A stretch of 8,535 bases of DNA from Bacteroidales bacterium UBA1182. GTDB taxonomy: Bacteria > Bacteroidota > Bacteroidia > Bacteroidales > Bacteroidaceae. The position numbers were made by a program, and so were the translations under genes. Shown in pieces: positions 1 through 6,488 of the stretch. Within the stretch, counting starts at the first letter, position 1. Each line of letters opens with the position of its first letter. The stretch covers positions 2,938 through 11,472 of the forward strand of contig DBYQ01000041.1 of the NCBI GenBank assembly GCA_002310015.1, read 5' to 3'. The notes under the pieces were generated by a model. The model was not told the DNA's origin. It was given only the letters and a program-made list of their open reading frames with translations, and did not search any database.

Positions 1-13
1 GAGCTAGCGGATC
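1..13 (-). tRNA. possible 5' end of a tRNA gene cut by the window edge
   Basis: Read on the minus strand, bases 13 to 1 are GATCCGC-TA-GCTC. This matches the start of a bacterial tRNA: a 7-nt acceptor strand, U8, A9, then GCUC opening the D stem. A good leftward promoter at 71-40 ends 26 nt upstream, a usual distance for a tRNA leader, and no ATG occurs on the minus strand between it and the edge. Only 13 nt are visible, so chance is a real possibility and the amino acid cannot be given. Confidence 0.3.
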
Positions 14-39
14 TACCTCTAATTGCCGTTAAGCGGGTG

Positions 40-71
40 CAAAGATATGCCGTTTTGCCAATGTAGGCAAA
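40..71 (-). promoter_or_regulatory. Bacteroidetes sigma-ABfr-type promoter reading off the left edge
   Basis: On the minus strand a TTTG -33 box (71-68) is followed after exactly 20 nt by TATCTTTG (47-40), a perfect match to the TAnnTTTG -7 consensus of the Bacteroidetes primary sigma factor. Transcription would start about ten bases before the edge region and run left. It lies just downstream of the small secreted-protein gene and points away from it, so it serves a separate gene outside the window. Confidence 0.7.
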
Positions 72-86
72 CTTTTTCCTGATTTT

Positions 87-485
87 TTACCTCACTATCT
101 TGATAGTGCGGTTTGCGGTGCGGAGCAGATAGACGCCTGATGAGAGATCGTTCAGATCAAAGGTTTCATCTGATTTGGAGTCCTTGTTGGTCTTTACAAC
201 ACGGCCGCTCAAATCATATATGGTATATACAGGTTCCTCTGACGCTTCAATATCGGGCTCAGAAGGAGGAGTGAACTGCAGTTTATCTGATTCAGAAAGC
301 TGAAGACTCTTTGTTGAGCCGTCAGAATAGGTGGTTATCAGATTACCGTCCTTGAAAGCAATCTTACGCAGATTATCCAGGTCCAGGCTTTTGGTGAGGC
401 TGTCCTTACCCACTACAACGACATCCTGGCCGAACATAGGTACAGCCAGCAACACAGCCAATGTCAGTATAAGGAGCCTTCTCAT
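87..485 (-). CDS. small secreted protein with a T9SS type A-like C-terminal tail
   Basis: A 132-residue protein. Residues 1-20 form a Sec signal peptide (two Arg, a Leu/Val-rich core, then PMFGQ). Residues 21-72 form a short all-beta-looking module with two repeated hydrophobic patterns (LDNLRKIAF and SESDKLQF). A Pro/Glu linker (73-85) leads to a C-terminal segment of about 47 residues with hallmarks of the Por secretion tail: YDLSGRVV (90-97), LSSGVYLL (114-121) and a basic KIVR end. In Bacteroidetes that family directs cargo through type IX secretion and anchoring. The usual opening NP motif is missing, so the tail is short, and there is hardly any cargo in front of it. The gene has its own promoter (539-508) and lies 67 nt beyond the lipoprotein gene. 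Secretion is well supported; the use of T9SS and the function are inference. No specific family was recognised. Confidence 0.8.
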   Translation of the reverse strand: MRRLLILTLAVLLAVPMFGQDVVVVGKDSLTKSLDLDNLRKIAFKDGNLITTYSDGSTKSLQLSESDKLQFTPPSEPDIEASEEPVYTIYDLSGRVVKTNKDSKSDETFDLNDLSSGVYLLRTANRTIKIVR

Positions 486-507
486 TCAAATTACACACAA
501 ATCCTTT

Positions 508-539
508 CAAAGATATGGTTTTTTATTGAACCTATCAAA
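508..539 (-). promoter_or_regulatory. Bacteroidetes-type promoter for the small secreted protein
   Basis: On the minus strand TTTG (539-536) is followed after exactly 20 nt by TATCTTTG (515-508), a full match to the TTTG/TAnnTTTG consensus. The ATG at 485 lies 22 nt past the -7 box, so the leader would be roughly 15 nt. The gene is therefore probably transcribed independently of the operon upstream. The -33 box overlaps the T tract of the preceding terminator-like hairpin. Confidence 0.75.
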
Positions 540-560
540 AACAGAATCTTAATTATTCTG
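537..560 (-). terminator. weak intrinsic terminator spanning the lipoprotein stop codon
   Basis: On the minus strand CAGAAT (560-555) and ATTCTG (547-542) form a 6-bp stem around a 7-nt loop, followed directly by TTTTT (541-537). The TAA stop of the lipoprotein gene (555-553) begins at the base of the loop. The stem has only two G-C pairs, so termination may be partial, but hairpin plus T tract at an operon end is the expected arrangement. Confidence 0.45.
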
Positions 561-2325
561 ACAAACCGGACATAAGCAATCCGCCTGTTTGGGATATTGT
601 ACCCTTTACTGTTACGGCTTTTGAGTAATCTGACAGGGTATAGGCAAAAGTATTGCCTCCGGCTATGTTAAGACTGCTTTCAGTATATATTGCCGTTTGG
701 GCGGCACTGATACCAAGATATGTTCCGCTGCCCACCGTCAACGACACAGCATCAACAGCACGGGAACGCACATTATTATCACCGCCATCATAATCAGTTC
801 CTTTTGCTGCCACTGTAACAGTTGAAGTTCCGATATTCACTCCTGATGCGGCATTGATACATTTACTGCCCTGGCCTGAACTGAGCAGGAAAACATCGGA
901 CCCAGATATAGTCAGAGCACTCTTGGCACGGATACAGGCGGCCGATGACCAGTCCTTCTCATCCTCGTCATATTGCGGGTTGCCCTCTGTTGAGAGATTA
1001 ACATAAGAATCAGTAACAGATATATCTCCACCTGCGTTGAATCCTTTTGATGCAGCGCCTTGGGTAGAGGCAGTGACAGTGCCCTTGCTGACTATAAGCT
1101 TACCTGTGGTGGTAACGGCATGTCCTTTTGCTCCGGTAGTGGTTATATCCAGTTTTCCACCGCCTATTTTCACAAAAGCGGTATCGGGCTGTATGTAATC
1201 AGATACTATACCGTCATCAACGCAGGTAATGTCAACAGAGCCTCCGTACAGCTCAAACCCGCCGCGACGCACGCCGACACCGTCACCAGAGGAGTTTATC
1301 TTTACCGTTCCTCCGTACATCAGGAAATAATCCTTGGTGTTGATTCCGTCTTTGGCTGCAGTTATGTTGATTTCACCCACATTGTAACGTAACCTGATAT
1401 AATCATCGCTGCAAATTCCATGGCCTCCCAGAGAGGTGACATTCAACGTACCAAGACCACTGAATACAAGCTGGCCCTCACTGAAGAATGTTCCCTTCCG
1501 GCTCTCACCGTCAATCTGAGTGTATATGGCTCCATCCTTCAACGTATTGACCTTGCCTATAGGCATGTTGACCAGAACGGTCTTTCCTGACTGGATATTA
1601 ATGGCCGGGCCATTGGGATTTGTAATGTCAACTCCGGATAGCTCAAGAATGAACTTCTTGTTATTATCATCTGTTTCAGCAATATTCATATCGGCAATCT
1701 TGAAAGAGCCGTCATCAGTAGTCCCCTGAAGACGGTACCTCATCTTACCTTTTGATGACTTTACTGTAACATGACCATTATCTTTAGTAATTGAGACATC
1801 TGAAGGAGCGGCCGACCATGTCACGTCATTGCCTGACCATGTGAATATGATGGTGTTCTTTACACTGAATTTTTCAATATAATCACCGTAATCTTCTGCG
1901 GCATCATCAGAAGGAGCTGACGGTTCTGTCACATTTGTAGGTTCAGGAGCCGATGCACTGTCAATTGCACCTATAAAATCAAAAGCATCAGGAAACGCCG
2001 ATACTGAAATTGCAGCGGAACGGTTGAATGAGACGCTGTCAAGAAGATTTATGGAATAATATGCCACACGCTTGTCATTAAGATAGAATGCACGGACAGT
2101 ACCGTTGCTTAGAGTCCTGACACTATCCACCTCAGAATAACTTATCTGCCTGATTATACCGTCATTCTGATAAAAGATAATGGCAGTGGAATCAACAATT
2201 GTGCTGTCCTTCTTTTCTATTGAAGACTTATCATAATTGCCGGCATCATCATCTGTGCAGTTTACGCAAAGCAATGCAGTAAACGCCACAAATAAGGCTA
2301 TTCCATAAATATACAGTTTCTTCAT
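553..2325 (-). CDS. surface lipoprotein with Cthe_2159-type carbohydrate-binding beta-helix
   Basis: A 590-residue protein. A lipoprotein signal (MKK, hydrophobic core 5-19) ends at Cys20 or Cys23. Cys23 followed by TDDD is preferred, because an acidic run after the cysteine is the surface-export signal of Bacteroidetes lipoproteins. Residues 48-102 carry a small beta-module (DG..., then LLDSVSF), and 121-150 are a Pro/Ser/Asp-rich linker. From about 155 to the end runs a repetitive beta-rich region with many Gly/Asp turns (KDGINT 325-330, SGDGVGV 346-352, DDGIVSDYI 370-378, GGGKLDITTTG 388-398), as in the Cthe_2159 family (DUF4353), whose founder is a calcium-dependent beta-helix that binds cellulose and pectin-like acidic polysaccharides. 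It is the last gene of the operon, 12 nt after the DUF2490 gene. The ligand here is unknown; a structural or adhesive role is as likely as substrate binding. No catalytic residues were recognised. Confidence 0.85.
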   Translation of the reverse strand: MKKLYIYGIALFVAFTALLCVNCTDDDAGNYDKSSIEKKDSTIVDSTAIIFYQNDGIIRQISYSEVDSVRTLSNGTVRAFYLNDKRVAYYSINLLDSVSFNRSAAISVSAFPDAFDFIGAIDSASAPEPTNVTEPSAPSDDAAEDYGDYIEKFSVKNTIIFTWSGNDVTWSAAPSDVSITKDNGHVTVKSSKGKMRYRLQGTTDDGSFKIADMNIAETDDNNKKFILELSGVDITNPNGPAINIQSGKTVLVNMPIGKVNTLKDGAIYTQIDGESRKGTFFSEGQLVFSGLGTLNVTSLGGHGICSDDYIRLRYNVGEINITAAKDGINTKDYFLMYGGTVKINSSGDGVGVRRGGFELYGGSVDITCVDDGIVSDYIQPDTAFVKIGGGKLDITTTGAKGHAVTTTGKLIVSKGTVTASTQGAASKGFNAGGDISVTDSYVNLSTEGNPQYDEDEKDWSSAACIRAKSALTISGSDVFLLSSGQGSKCINAASGVNIGTSTVTVAAKGTDYDGGDNNVRSRAVDAVSLTVGSGTYLGISAAQTAIYTESSLNIAGGNTFAYTLSDYSKAVTVKGTISQTGGLLMSGLSE

Positions 2326-2337
2326 AAACAGTCCTTT

Positions 2338-3204
2338 TTAGAATTTGAAAGTATAACTTAAACTGAGGGCAGAACGTACGGATTCATCATCATCGGTTGT
2401 ATTCTGCCATACATAAGCGAACTGGAATGCATGCTTCTTTTTAAGAGAGAAACCGGTGCCGGCTGTCAGACGTCCTTTCTCAAAGGCATCGCCGTTACTC
2501 AAATCAGAGAATATCTCATATGAGACAAAAGGATCCAACTTAAAATGAGGGATATCATAATCAACTGAAATACGGCTCCTCAGTATTGTTTTTTGTGACG
2601 GGTCAACACTTGCCAAGATAATCAAATAATCTCCTGTTGACATATCAATTTCACCAAATCTGTGTTTTTCCCTGATATCCTCCTTACCGCACGAGTAGGT
2701 ATATTGCAAGCGCTCACGTAACCCTATCTTGAAGCGTCCTGCATCCAGTCCGGCAGACAGAGAGGCCGATATGCGATGACGACTCTCCCAGAAGGCATTT
2801 GTAAGATTGAAATCACGAAGATTGTCTTTATAATACTGTGCCGGCATTCCATCTACCCTGTCATCCTCCGGATCACTTTTATCTACAGTATATGACTGAC
2901 GGTGTGAATAAAGGTATTTGTAGCCCAAATCTGCCTTTATATTGAATGTTTTGGATTTGTTCCTGTACAGACGTTTGCTGAATGAAGCTCCTGCCGACCA
3001 ACGGTCAGTCTCTTTAAAGAAGCCCGTCTGACGCCATTCTGCATCAAACTCAGCATCCATGCCCTTGGGCAGATCCTTTTTCAGGCCAGCGCCAGCCCAC
3101 AACCCTGTTTCAGATTGTGCACATACACTGTCTTGCGCAAGAATCAGGAACAGCGCAATGGCAACAAATGCATGAAAGCAGGAACTGTCAGCAATACGTC
3201 TCAT
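2338..3204 (-). CDS. DUF2490-family outer-membrane beta-barrel protein
   Basis: A 288-residue protein with a signal peptide (hydrophobic core about 12-23, likely cleavage after SVCA near residue 29). The mature part begins ETGLWAGAGL and alternates short amphipathic strands with charged turns (for example EFDAEWRQTG, ADLGYKYLY, HRISASLSAGLDAG, LRERLQYTY). It ends LSLSYTFKF, an aromatic C-terminal strand ending in Phe, as BAM substrates have. This matches DUF2490, proteins of unknown function predicted to be small outer-membrane barrels. Its ATG overlaps the TGA of the DUF4956 gene (ATGA), which implies translational coupling, and the lipoprotein gene follows after 12 nt. A role as the outer-membrane partner of the lipoprotein or as an export pore is inference from context only. 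Confidence 0.8.
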   Translation of the reverse strand: MRRIADSSCFHAFVAIALFLILAQDSVCAQSETGLWAGAGLKKDLPKGMDAEFDAEWRQTGFFKETDRWSAGASFSKRLYRNKSKTFNIKADLGYKYLYSHRQSYTVDKSDPEDDRVDGMPAQYYKDNLRDFNLTNAFWESRHRISASLSAGLDAGRFKIGLRERLQYTYSCGKEDIREKHRFGEIDMSTGDYLIILASVDPSQKTILRSRISVDYDIPHFKLDPFVSYEIFSDLSNGDAFEKGRLTAGTGFSLKKKHAFQFAYVWQNTTDDDESVRSALSLSYTFKF

Positions 3205-3956
3205 TTTATCTTACCTGTTTTCATTACGGAATCGATGGTACCGAACTCATCCATAATGGGTTCGTAATAGATCTTGATGATAGCGGAATCCTTGAGGAAA
3301 TCCACATTACCCACCTCAATGCGTATGATCTTGAGGCCGAGACGTTTCTCAAGATCGGCCTTGAGTTCATCCTCCTTGCCGTGTGCCACCAGTTTGACAT
3401 TGTCATACTTGATCAGTTTGGAAGGAACATGTTTCATCCACTTGGTGTTCTCACAGATGGCAAGGGCGATGATGAAAATGAGGTTTGTACCCAAAAGTTC
3501 AAAATAACTTACGCTGGTGGCCAGGCCGTTGATGGCAGCCACGGCAATTATCACGAACATATAGGTCATCTCACGGATGGGCACCTGCTCCGTACGGTAT
3601 TTGATTATACCGAATATGGCAAACAGGCCCAATGCGAACCCTATCTTGAGTTTGACACCTCCCATAAGATATATGAGCAGGAATATGCTCACACCTATAA
3701 TGGAGAACGTAAAGTAGTAGTCACGTCTCTTGGCCTTGGGATAATAGAATGCATGGACTATTATTCCGATAGTCACAACGTTTATGAGCAGACGGAACAC
3801 CATCTCCCATATACTTGACCATGCAGGCCAGAACGGAGTTGCACCGAGTGTTGCAAGCAGTCCTTCTGACTCCTCACCAAAGATTTCGGCTTCCTCTGAT
3901 GCAGCAGCAAGCTGACTGAGTCCGCCTGCCAGCGGGGCTAAAAAATTCAGAAACAT
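3201..3956 (-). CDS. DUF4956 polytopic inner-membrane protein
   Basis: A 251-residue protein without a cleavable signal. An acidic N-terminal stretch (about 19-32, rich in Glu) precedes five likely transmembrane helices at about 51-70, 81-98, 104-118, 130-148 and 154-168. The loop after the third helix reads IIKYRTEQVPIREMTYMF (117-134), the conserved signature of DUF4956. Residues 170-251 are soluble, charged and alpha/beta in pattern, probably cytoplasmic. The function of DUF4956 is not established. As far as I recall, family members often sit next to VTC/TTM polyphosphate-polymerase-domain genes, as here. The start overlaps the end of that gene by 10 nt, so the two are very likely co-translated. 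The obvious hypothesis is a membrane partner or channel for the TTM enzyme's product. Confidence 0.85.
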   Translation of the reverse strand: MFLNFLAPLAGGLSQLAAASEEAEIFGEESEGLLATLGATPFWPAWSSIWEMVFRLLINVVTIGIIVHAFYYPKAKRRDYYFTFSIIGVSIFLLIYLMGGVKLKIGFALGLFAIFGIIKYRTEQVPIREMTYMFVIIAVAAINGLATSVSYFELLGTNLIFIIALAICENTKWMKHVPSKLIKYDNVKLVAHGKEDELKADLEKRLGLKIIRIEVGNVDFLKDSAIIKIYYEPIMDEFGTIDSVMKTGKIK

Positions 3957-4717
3957 ATTGATGTCAGTTTTTCTATTTTTCTAATTCTCTCGTTAAACAT
4001 ATTGCGCTTGATACCCGGAGTAGTAAGCGCCATTCCGATGCAGTACTTACTGAATCCACTGGGGAAAATACGCAGTTCACGCAGCAACTCCTGTATGGGC
4101 GAGTAGGTATTGCCGTCACGTTTCACCTCTATCACCACCAGATTCTCCATAAAGCGGTCCAATCCCGTCTCAACATTGTGGAATGAGAGATAGCGGTCTA
4201 TGGTGAGCCTTTCCGTCTTGGCATTGTTAACCAATGTTATGCGTTTGAAGTGGTTGGCCACCTTAGGCATCATGTCGCTCAAAGGAATGGAGAGCATGCC
4301 ATGCTCCTCAAGGAACTCTGCTGCACCCTCCTGAACGTAGGTATCAGCACCAGTCAGATGAATGCGTTTCTTCTTGGTGCGGCCGTGGTTGTTCTTGAGC
4401 TTGACCTCAAAGAAGTTGTCACCGGTGTCAACATACGTACGGATACGCACTTTCTGGCGCGTAAGCCTGCCGTTATGATGGTTCAGGTACATAGTGTTGA
4501 ACCTGTCATCAAGATATTGGGTGCTGTACTCTGACTGGCGGATTCCATCGATGGACTGAACCATATAATCATCCTGGGCCAATGTCAAAAGCCTGCTCAG
4601 CTGCTCCTCATTGGCCAGATACTTGCTGTCTATCCTGTTCATAAGGCGTATGGATGACATCTCATCAAGTGAGATAGTATCAAATCCGTCAAGAATATGT
4701 GCGCAATCGGTCAGCAT
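3947..4717 (-). CDS. polyphosphate polymerase (VTC) domain protein, TTM fold
   Basis: A 256-residue cytoplasmic protein, one VTC domain over nearly its whole length. The charged residues lining the triphosphate tunnel are visible in order: R28-x-D30-x-K32-Y33, the YLDD strand (68-71), K89/R91/R93 (QKVRIR), FEVKLK with E104/K106/K108, R159, R170 with D174 (ERLTIDR), VIEVK with E197/K199, and S223-K224 (SKYCIGM). In yeast Vtc4 this fold makes polyphosphate from ATP at a membrane; bacterial homologues are mostly uncharacterised and TTM enzymes also include triphosphatases and cyclases. All expected basic and acidic positions seem intact, so it is probably catalytic. It is first in the operon, overlapping the DUF4956 gene by 10 nt, with a -7 box 26 nt upstream of its ATG. 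Product and acceptor are unknown. Confidence 0.85.
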   Translation of the reverse strand: MLTDCAHILDGFDTISLDEMSSIRLMNRIDSKYLANEEQLSRLLTLAQDDYMVQSIDGIRQSEYSTQYLDDRFNTMYLNHHNGRLTRQKVRIRTYVDTGDNFFEVKLKNNHGRTKKKRIHLTGADTYVQEGAAEFLEEHGMLSIPLSDMMPKVANHFKRITLVNNAKTERLTIDRYLSFHNVETGLDRFMENLVVIEVKRDGNTYSPIQELLRELRIFPSGFSKYCIGMALTTPGIKRNMFNERIRKIEKLTSICF

Positions 4718-4742
4718 CAGGCTCCAATCATACTTAGGTGCG

Positions 4743-4750
4743 CAAATTTA
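4743..4750 (-). promoter_or_regulatory. -7 box for the VTC/DUF4956 operon
   Basis: On the minus strand 4750-4743 reads TAAATTTG, a perfect TAnnTTTG match, ending 25 nt before the ATG at 4717. No convincing TTTG -33 box lies 19-21 nt upstream, so the promoter may be weaker than the two good ones further left, or activator-dependent. Its upstream region overlaps the divergent frr promoter. Confidence 0.5.
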
Positions 4751-4784
4751 CTAATAATATGTGGTTTATTGAATAAAAATGGCT

Positions 4785-4792
4785 TATCTTTG
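4785..4792 (+). promoter_or_regulatory. -7 box for frr-rsgA
   Basis: TATCTTTG is a perfect TAnnTTTG match ending 24 nt before the frr ATG at 4817. The -33 region (GTGG at 4761-4764) is a poor match. An A-rich leader precedes the start, in keeping with Bacteroidetes genes that use A-rich rather than Shine-Dalgarno leaders. Confidence 0.55.
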
Positions 4793-4816
4793 CTTCAATC
4801 ATAAAAAGTAAGATAT

Positions 4817-5377
4817 ATGTTTGATGTAAACAGTTGCCTCAACGAGGCTGAGGAGCAGATGGAAATGGCCATCATGCATCTTGAGGATGAGTTCGCACAT
4901 ATCCGTGCAGGTAAAGCCAACATTCGTATTCTTGATGATATCCGCGTGGATTCATACGGAACAATGGTAGCCCTGAATAACGTGGCTGCACTCTCTACTC
5001 CCGATGCCCGTACCATAGCCATCCGTCCTTGGGACAAGAATATGATCAAGGTAATTGAGAAGGCCATTATAGATTCTGCAGTAGGTATCATGCCCACCAA
5101 CAACGGTGAGGTTATCCGTCTGGCCATTCCGCCACTCACTGAGGAGCGCCGTCGTGACCTGGTAAAGCAGAGCGGTAAGGTGAATGAGAGCAGCAAGATC
5201 TCAATCCGCAACACCCGCCGTGACACCCTTGACACCCTCAAAAAGGCACAGAAGGACGGTCTGCCTGAGGATGCAGAGAAGGATGCAGAGGAGAAGCTCC
5301 AGAAACTGCATGACAAGTATATCAAGAAGGCCGATGAGCTCTTTGCCGAGAAGGAAAAGGAGATCATGACTGTATAA
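4817..5377 (+). CDS. frr: ribosome recycling factor
   Basis: A 186-residue protein, the normal length for RRF. With EF-G it splits the post-termination ribosome into subunits in the cytoplasm. Family features seen: the N-terminal helix ending in HIRAGKA (28-34, entry to the three-helix bundle), the small beta domain with AIRPWDK (68-74) and AIIDSAVGIMPTNNG (83-97), the PPLTEERRR segment (105-113), and RNTRRD (131-136), the conserved basic patch that contacts 23S rRNA. The charged C-terminal helix (about 150-183) completes the bundle. The ATG at 4817 is supported by length and by the -7 box at 4785-4792. The TAA stop overlaps the rsgA ATG by one base, so both are one transcript linking recycling to subunit maturation. 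Confidence 0.97.
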   Translation: MFDVNSCLNEAEEQMEMAIMHLEDEFAHIRAGKANIRILDDIRVDSYGTMVALNNVAALSTPDARTIAIRPWDKNMIKVIEKAIIDSAVGIMPTNNGEVIRLAIPPLTEERRRDLVKQSGKVNESSKISIRNTRRDTLDTLKKAQKDGLPEDAEKDAEEKLQKLHDKYIKKADELFAEKEKEIMTV

Positions 5378-6315
5378 TGAGCCGCGGATTAGTAATCAGG
5401 AATACAGGCAGCAGCTACCTGGTGCGTTCAGATGACGGACGTGATCAGGAGTGCCGTATCAAGGGTACATTCCGCATCAAAGGCATAAAAAGCACCAACC
5501 CCATAGCCGTAGGTGACTATGTGGAATATGCTCCGGCACGTGAAGGTGAGCCGGCATATATTACAAACATAGAGGAACGCAGGAACTACATCATCCGGCG
5601 TTCCTCTAATCTTTCCAAGCAGTCACACATACTGGCCTGTAATCTTGACCAGTGCATGCTGGTGGTGACCATCAACCACCCTGTGACATCCACCGTTTTC
5701 ATTGACCGGTTCCTGGCATCGGCCTGGGCCTACCGCGTACCCGTGACGCTGGTGTTCAACAAGGCTGACCTGCTTTCTGATGAGGATAAAGCCACCTTGC
5801 AGGAACTCACCGCACTCTATCAGGAGATTGGTTACAACTGCCTGCAATGCGATGCCCTGCACGGTGACGGGATTGAAGATGTACGGGCTGCGCTCAAGGA
5901 TAAGGTTACACTCATGGCCGGTAATTCAGGCGTGGGCAAGAGTACCCTGGTAAACCGCATACTGCCTGAACTGAATCAGCGTACGGGTGAAATATCTGAG
6001 AAGCATGACACCGGTATGCACACCACCACTTTCTCTGAGATGTTCCCGCTGCCTGAAGGAGGCTGGATTATCGACACTCCGGGAATAAAAGGATTCGGCA
6101 CGTTCGATATGGAGCATGAGGAGATAAGCCACTATTTCCCTGAGATATTCAAGTACTCATCAGAGTGCCGCTACGGCAACTGCATGCACACCAATGAGCC
6201 TGACTGCGCCGTAAAACACGCGGTGGAAGAGGGAAAAATCCACCTATCCCGCTACACCAGCTACCTCAGCATGCTGGAGGATGAGGAGGAGGGGAAGTAC
6301 CGCAAGGAAAACTGA
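5377..6315 (+). CDS. rsgA: ribosome small subunit-dependent GTPase A
   Basis: A 312-residue circularly permuted GTPase acting in late 30S subunit maturation. An N-terminal OB-fold (about 1-72) is followed by the permuted G domain: NKAD (G4, 128-131), GNSGVGKS (G1/P-loop, 182-189), the G2 threonines in HTTT (215-218) and DTPG (G3, 233-236). The C-terminal zinc site is complete: C264, C269, H271 and C277. Length and order of motifs are typical, so the gene is intact. Its ATG overlaps the frr stop by one base (TAATG), implying coupled translation. A perfect inverted repeat starting 56 nt past the stop probably ends the transcript. Confidence 0.96.
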   Translation: MSRGLVIRNTGSSYLVRSDDGRDQECRIKGTFRIKGIKSTNPIAVGDYVEYAPAREGEPAYITNIEERRNYIIRRSSNLSKQSHILACNLDQCMLVVTINHPVTSTVFIDRFLASAWAYRVPVTLVFNKADLLSDEDKATLQELTALYQEIGYNCLQCDALHGDGIEDVRAALKDKVTLMAGNSGVGKSTLVNRILPELNQRTGEISEKHDTGMHTTTFSEMFPLPEGGWIIDTPGIKGFGTFDMEHEEISHYFPEIFKYSSECRYGNCMHTNEPDCAVKHAVEEGKIHLSRYTSYLSMLEDEEEGKYRKEN

Positions 6316-6370
6316 GCAAAAGTTTCCAGCTAGGTATTTCAAAACATAAATAGGTTTCCAGTTGCACCCA

Positions 6371-6416
6371 GTAAAACAATATCCTGACAGCGAAGCACGT
6401 CAGGATATTGTTTTAC
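6371..6416. terminator. perfect 18-bp inverted repeat, probable bidirectional terminator
   Basis: GTAAAACAATATCCTGAC (6371-6388) is exactly complementary to 6399-6416 around a 10-nt loop. The arms carry AAAA at the outer 5' side and TTTT at the outer 3' side, so either strand gives a hairpin ending in U residues. It lies between convergent genes, 56 nt past the rsgA stop, where a shared terminator is expected. The loop contains GCGAAGC, a sequence known to fold into an unusually stable mini-hairpin. Confidence 0.65.
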
Positions 6417-6434
6417 CCGGCCGGAGGCCGGCAG

Positions 6435-6464
6435 AGTGAAGTGGAATGAAATGGAACGGAACGG
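6435..6464 (+). repeat. six-unit degenerate pentanucleotide repeat
   Basis: The units read AGTGA, AGTGG, AATGA, AATGG, AACGG, AACGG: consensus A-R-Y-G-R, differing only by transitions. The plus strand is almost all purine. It sits between two GC-rich hairpins in the rsgA-tadA spacer. Confidence 0.6.
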
Positions 6465-6488
6465 GTTTGGGGCGTCGCCGCCCCAAAC
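6465..6488. other. 10-bp GC-rich hairpin
   Basis: GTTTGGGGCG (6465-6474) pairs perfectly with CGCCCCAAAC (6479-6488) around a TCGC loop. It is followed by T and seven A residues on the plus strand. Neither strand has a T tract on its 3' side, so it is not a standard intrinsic terminator, although it is stable enough to block a polymerase or protect a 3' end. Confidence 0.6.

Noticed and set aside
54..76. Hairpin TTTGCC/GGCAAA followed by a T tract on the plus strand
   Set aside because: It resembles a rightward terminator, but no rightward gene is seen upstream and its right arm is the -33 box of the leftward promoter; in the leftward direction it has no T tract.
3117..3818. Plus-strand open frame of 233 codons across the DUF4956/DUF2490 junction
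   Set aside because: It is antisense to two well-supported coupled genes and shows no family features, signal or promoter.
4795..5367. Long open frame of about 190 codons on the minus strand opposite frr
   Set aside because: It is Ser/Arg-rich low-complexity sequence, the reverse reading of frr codons; frr is certain on the plus strand.
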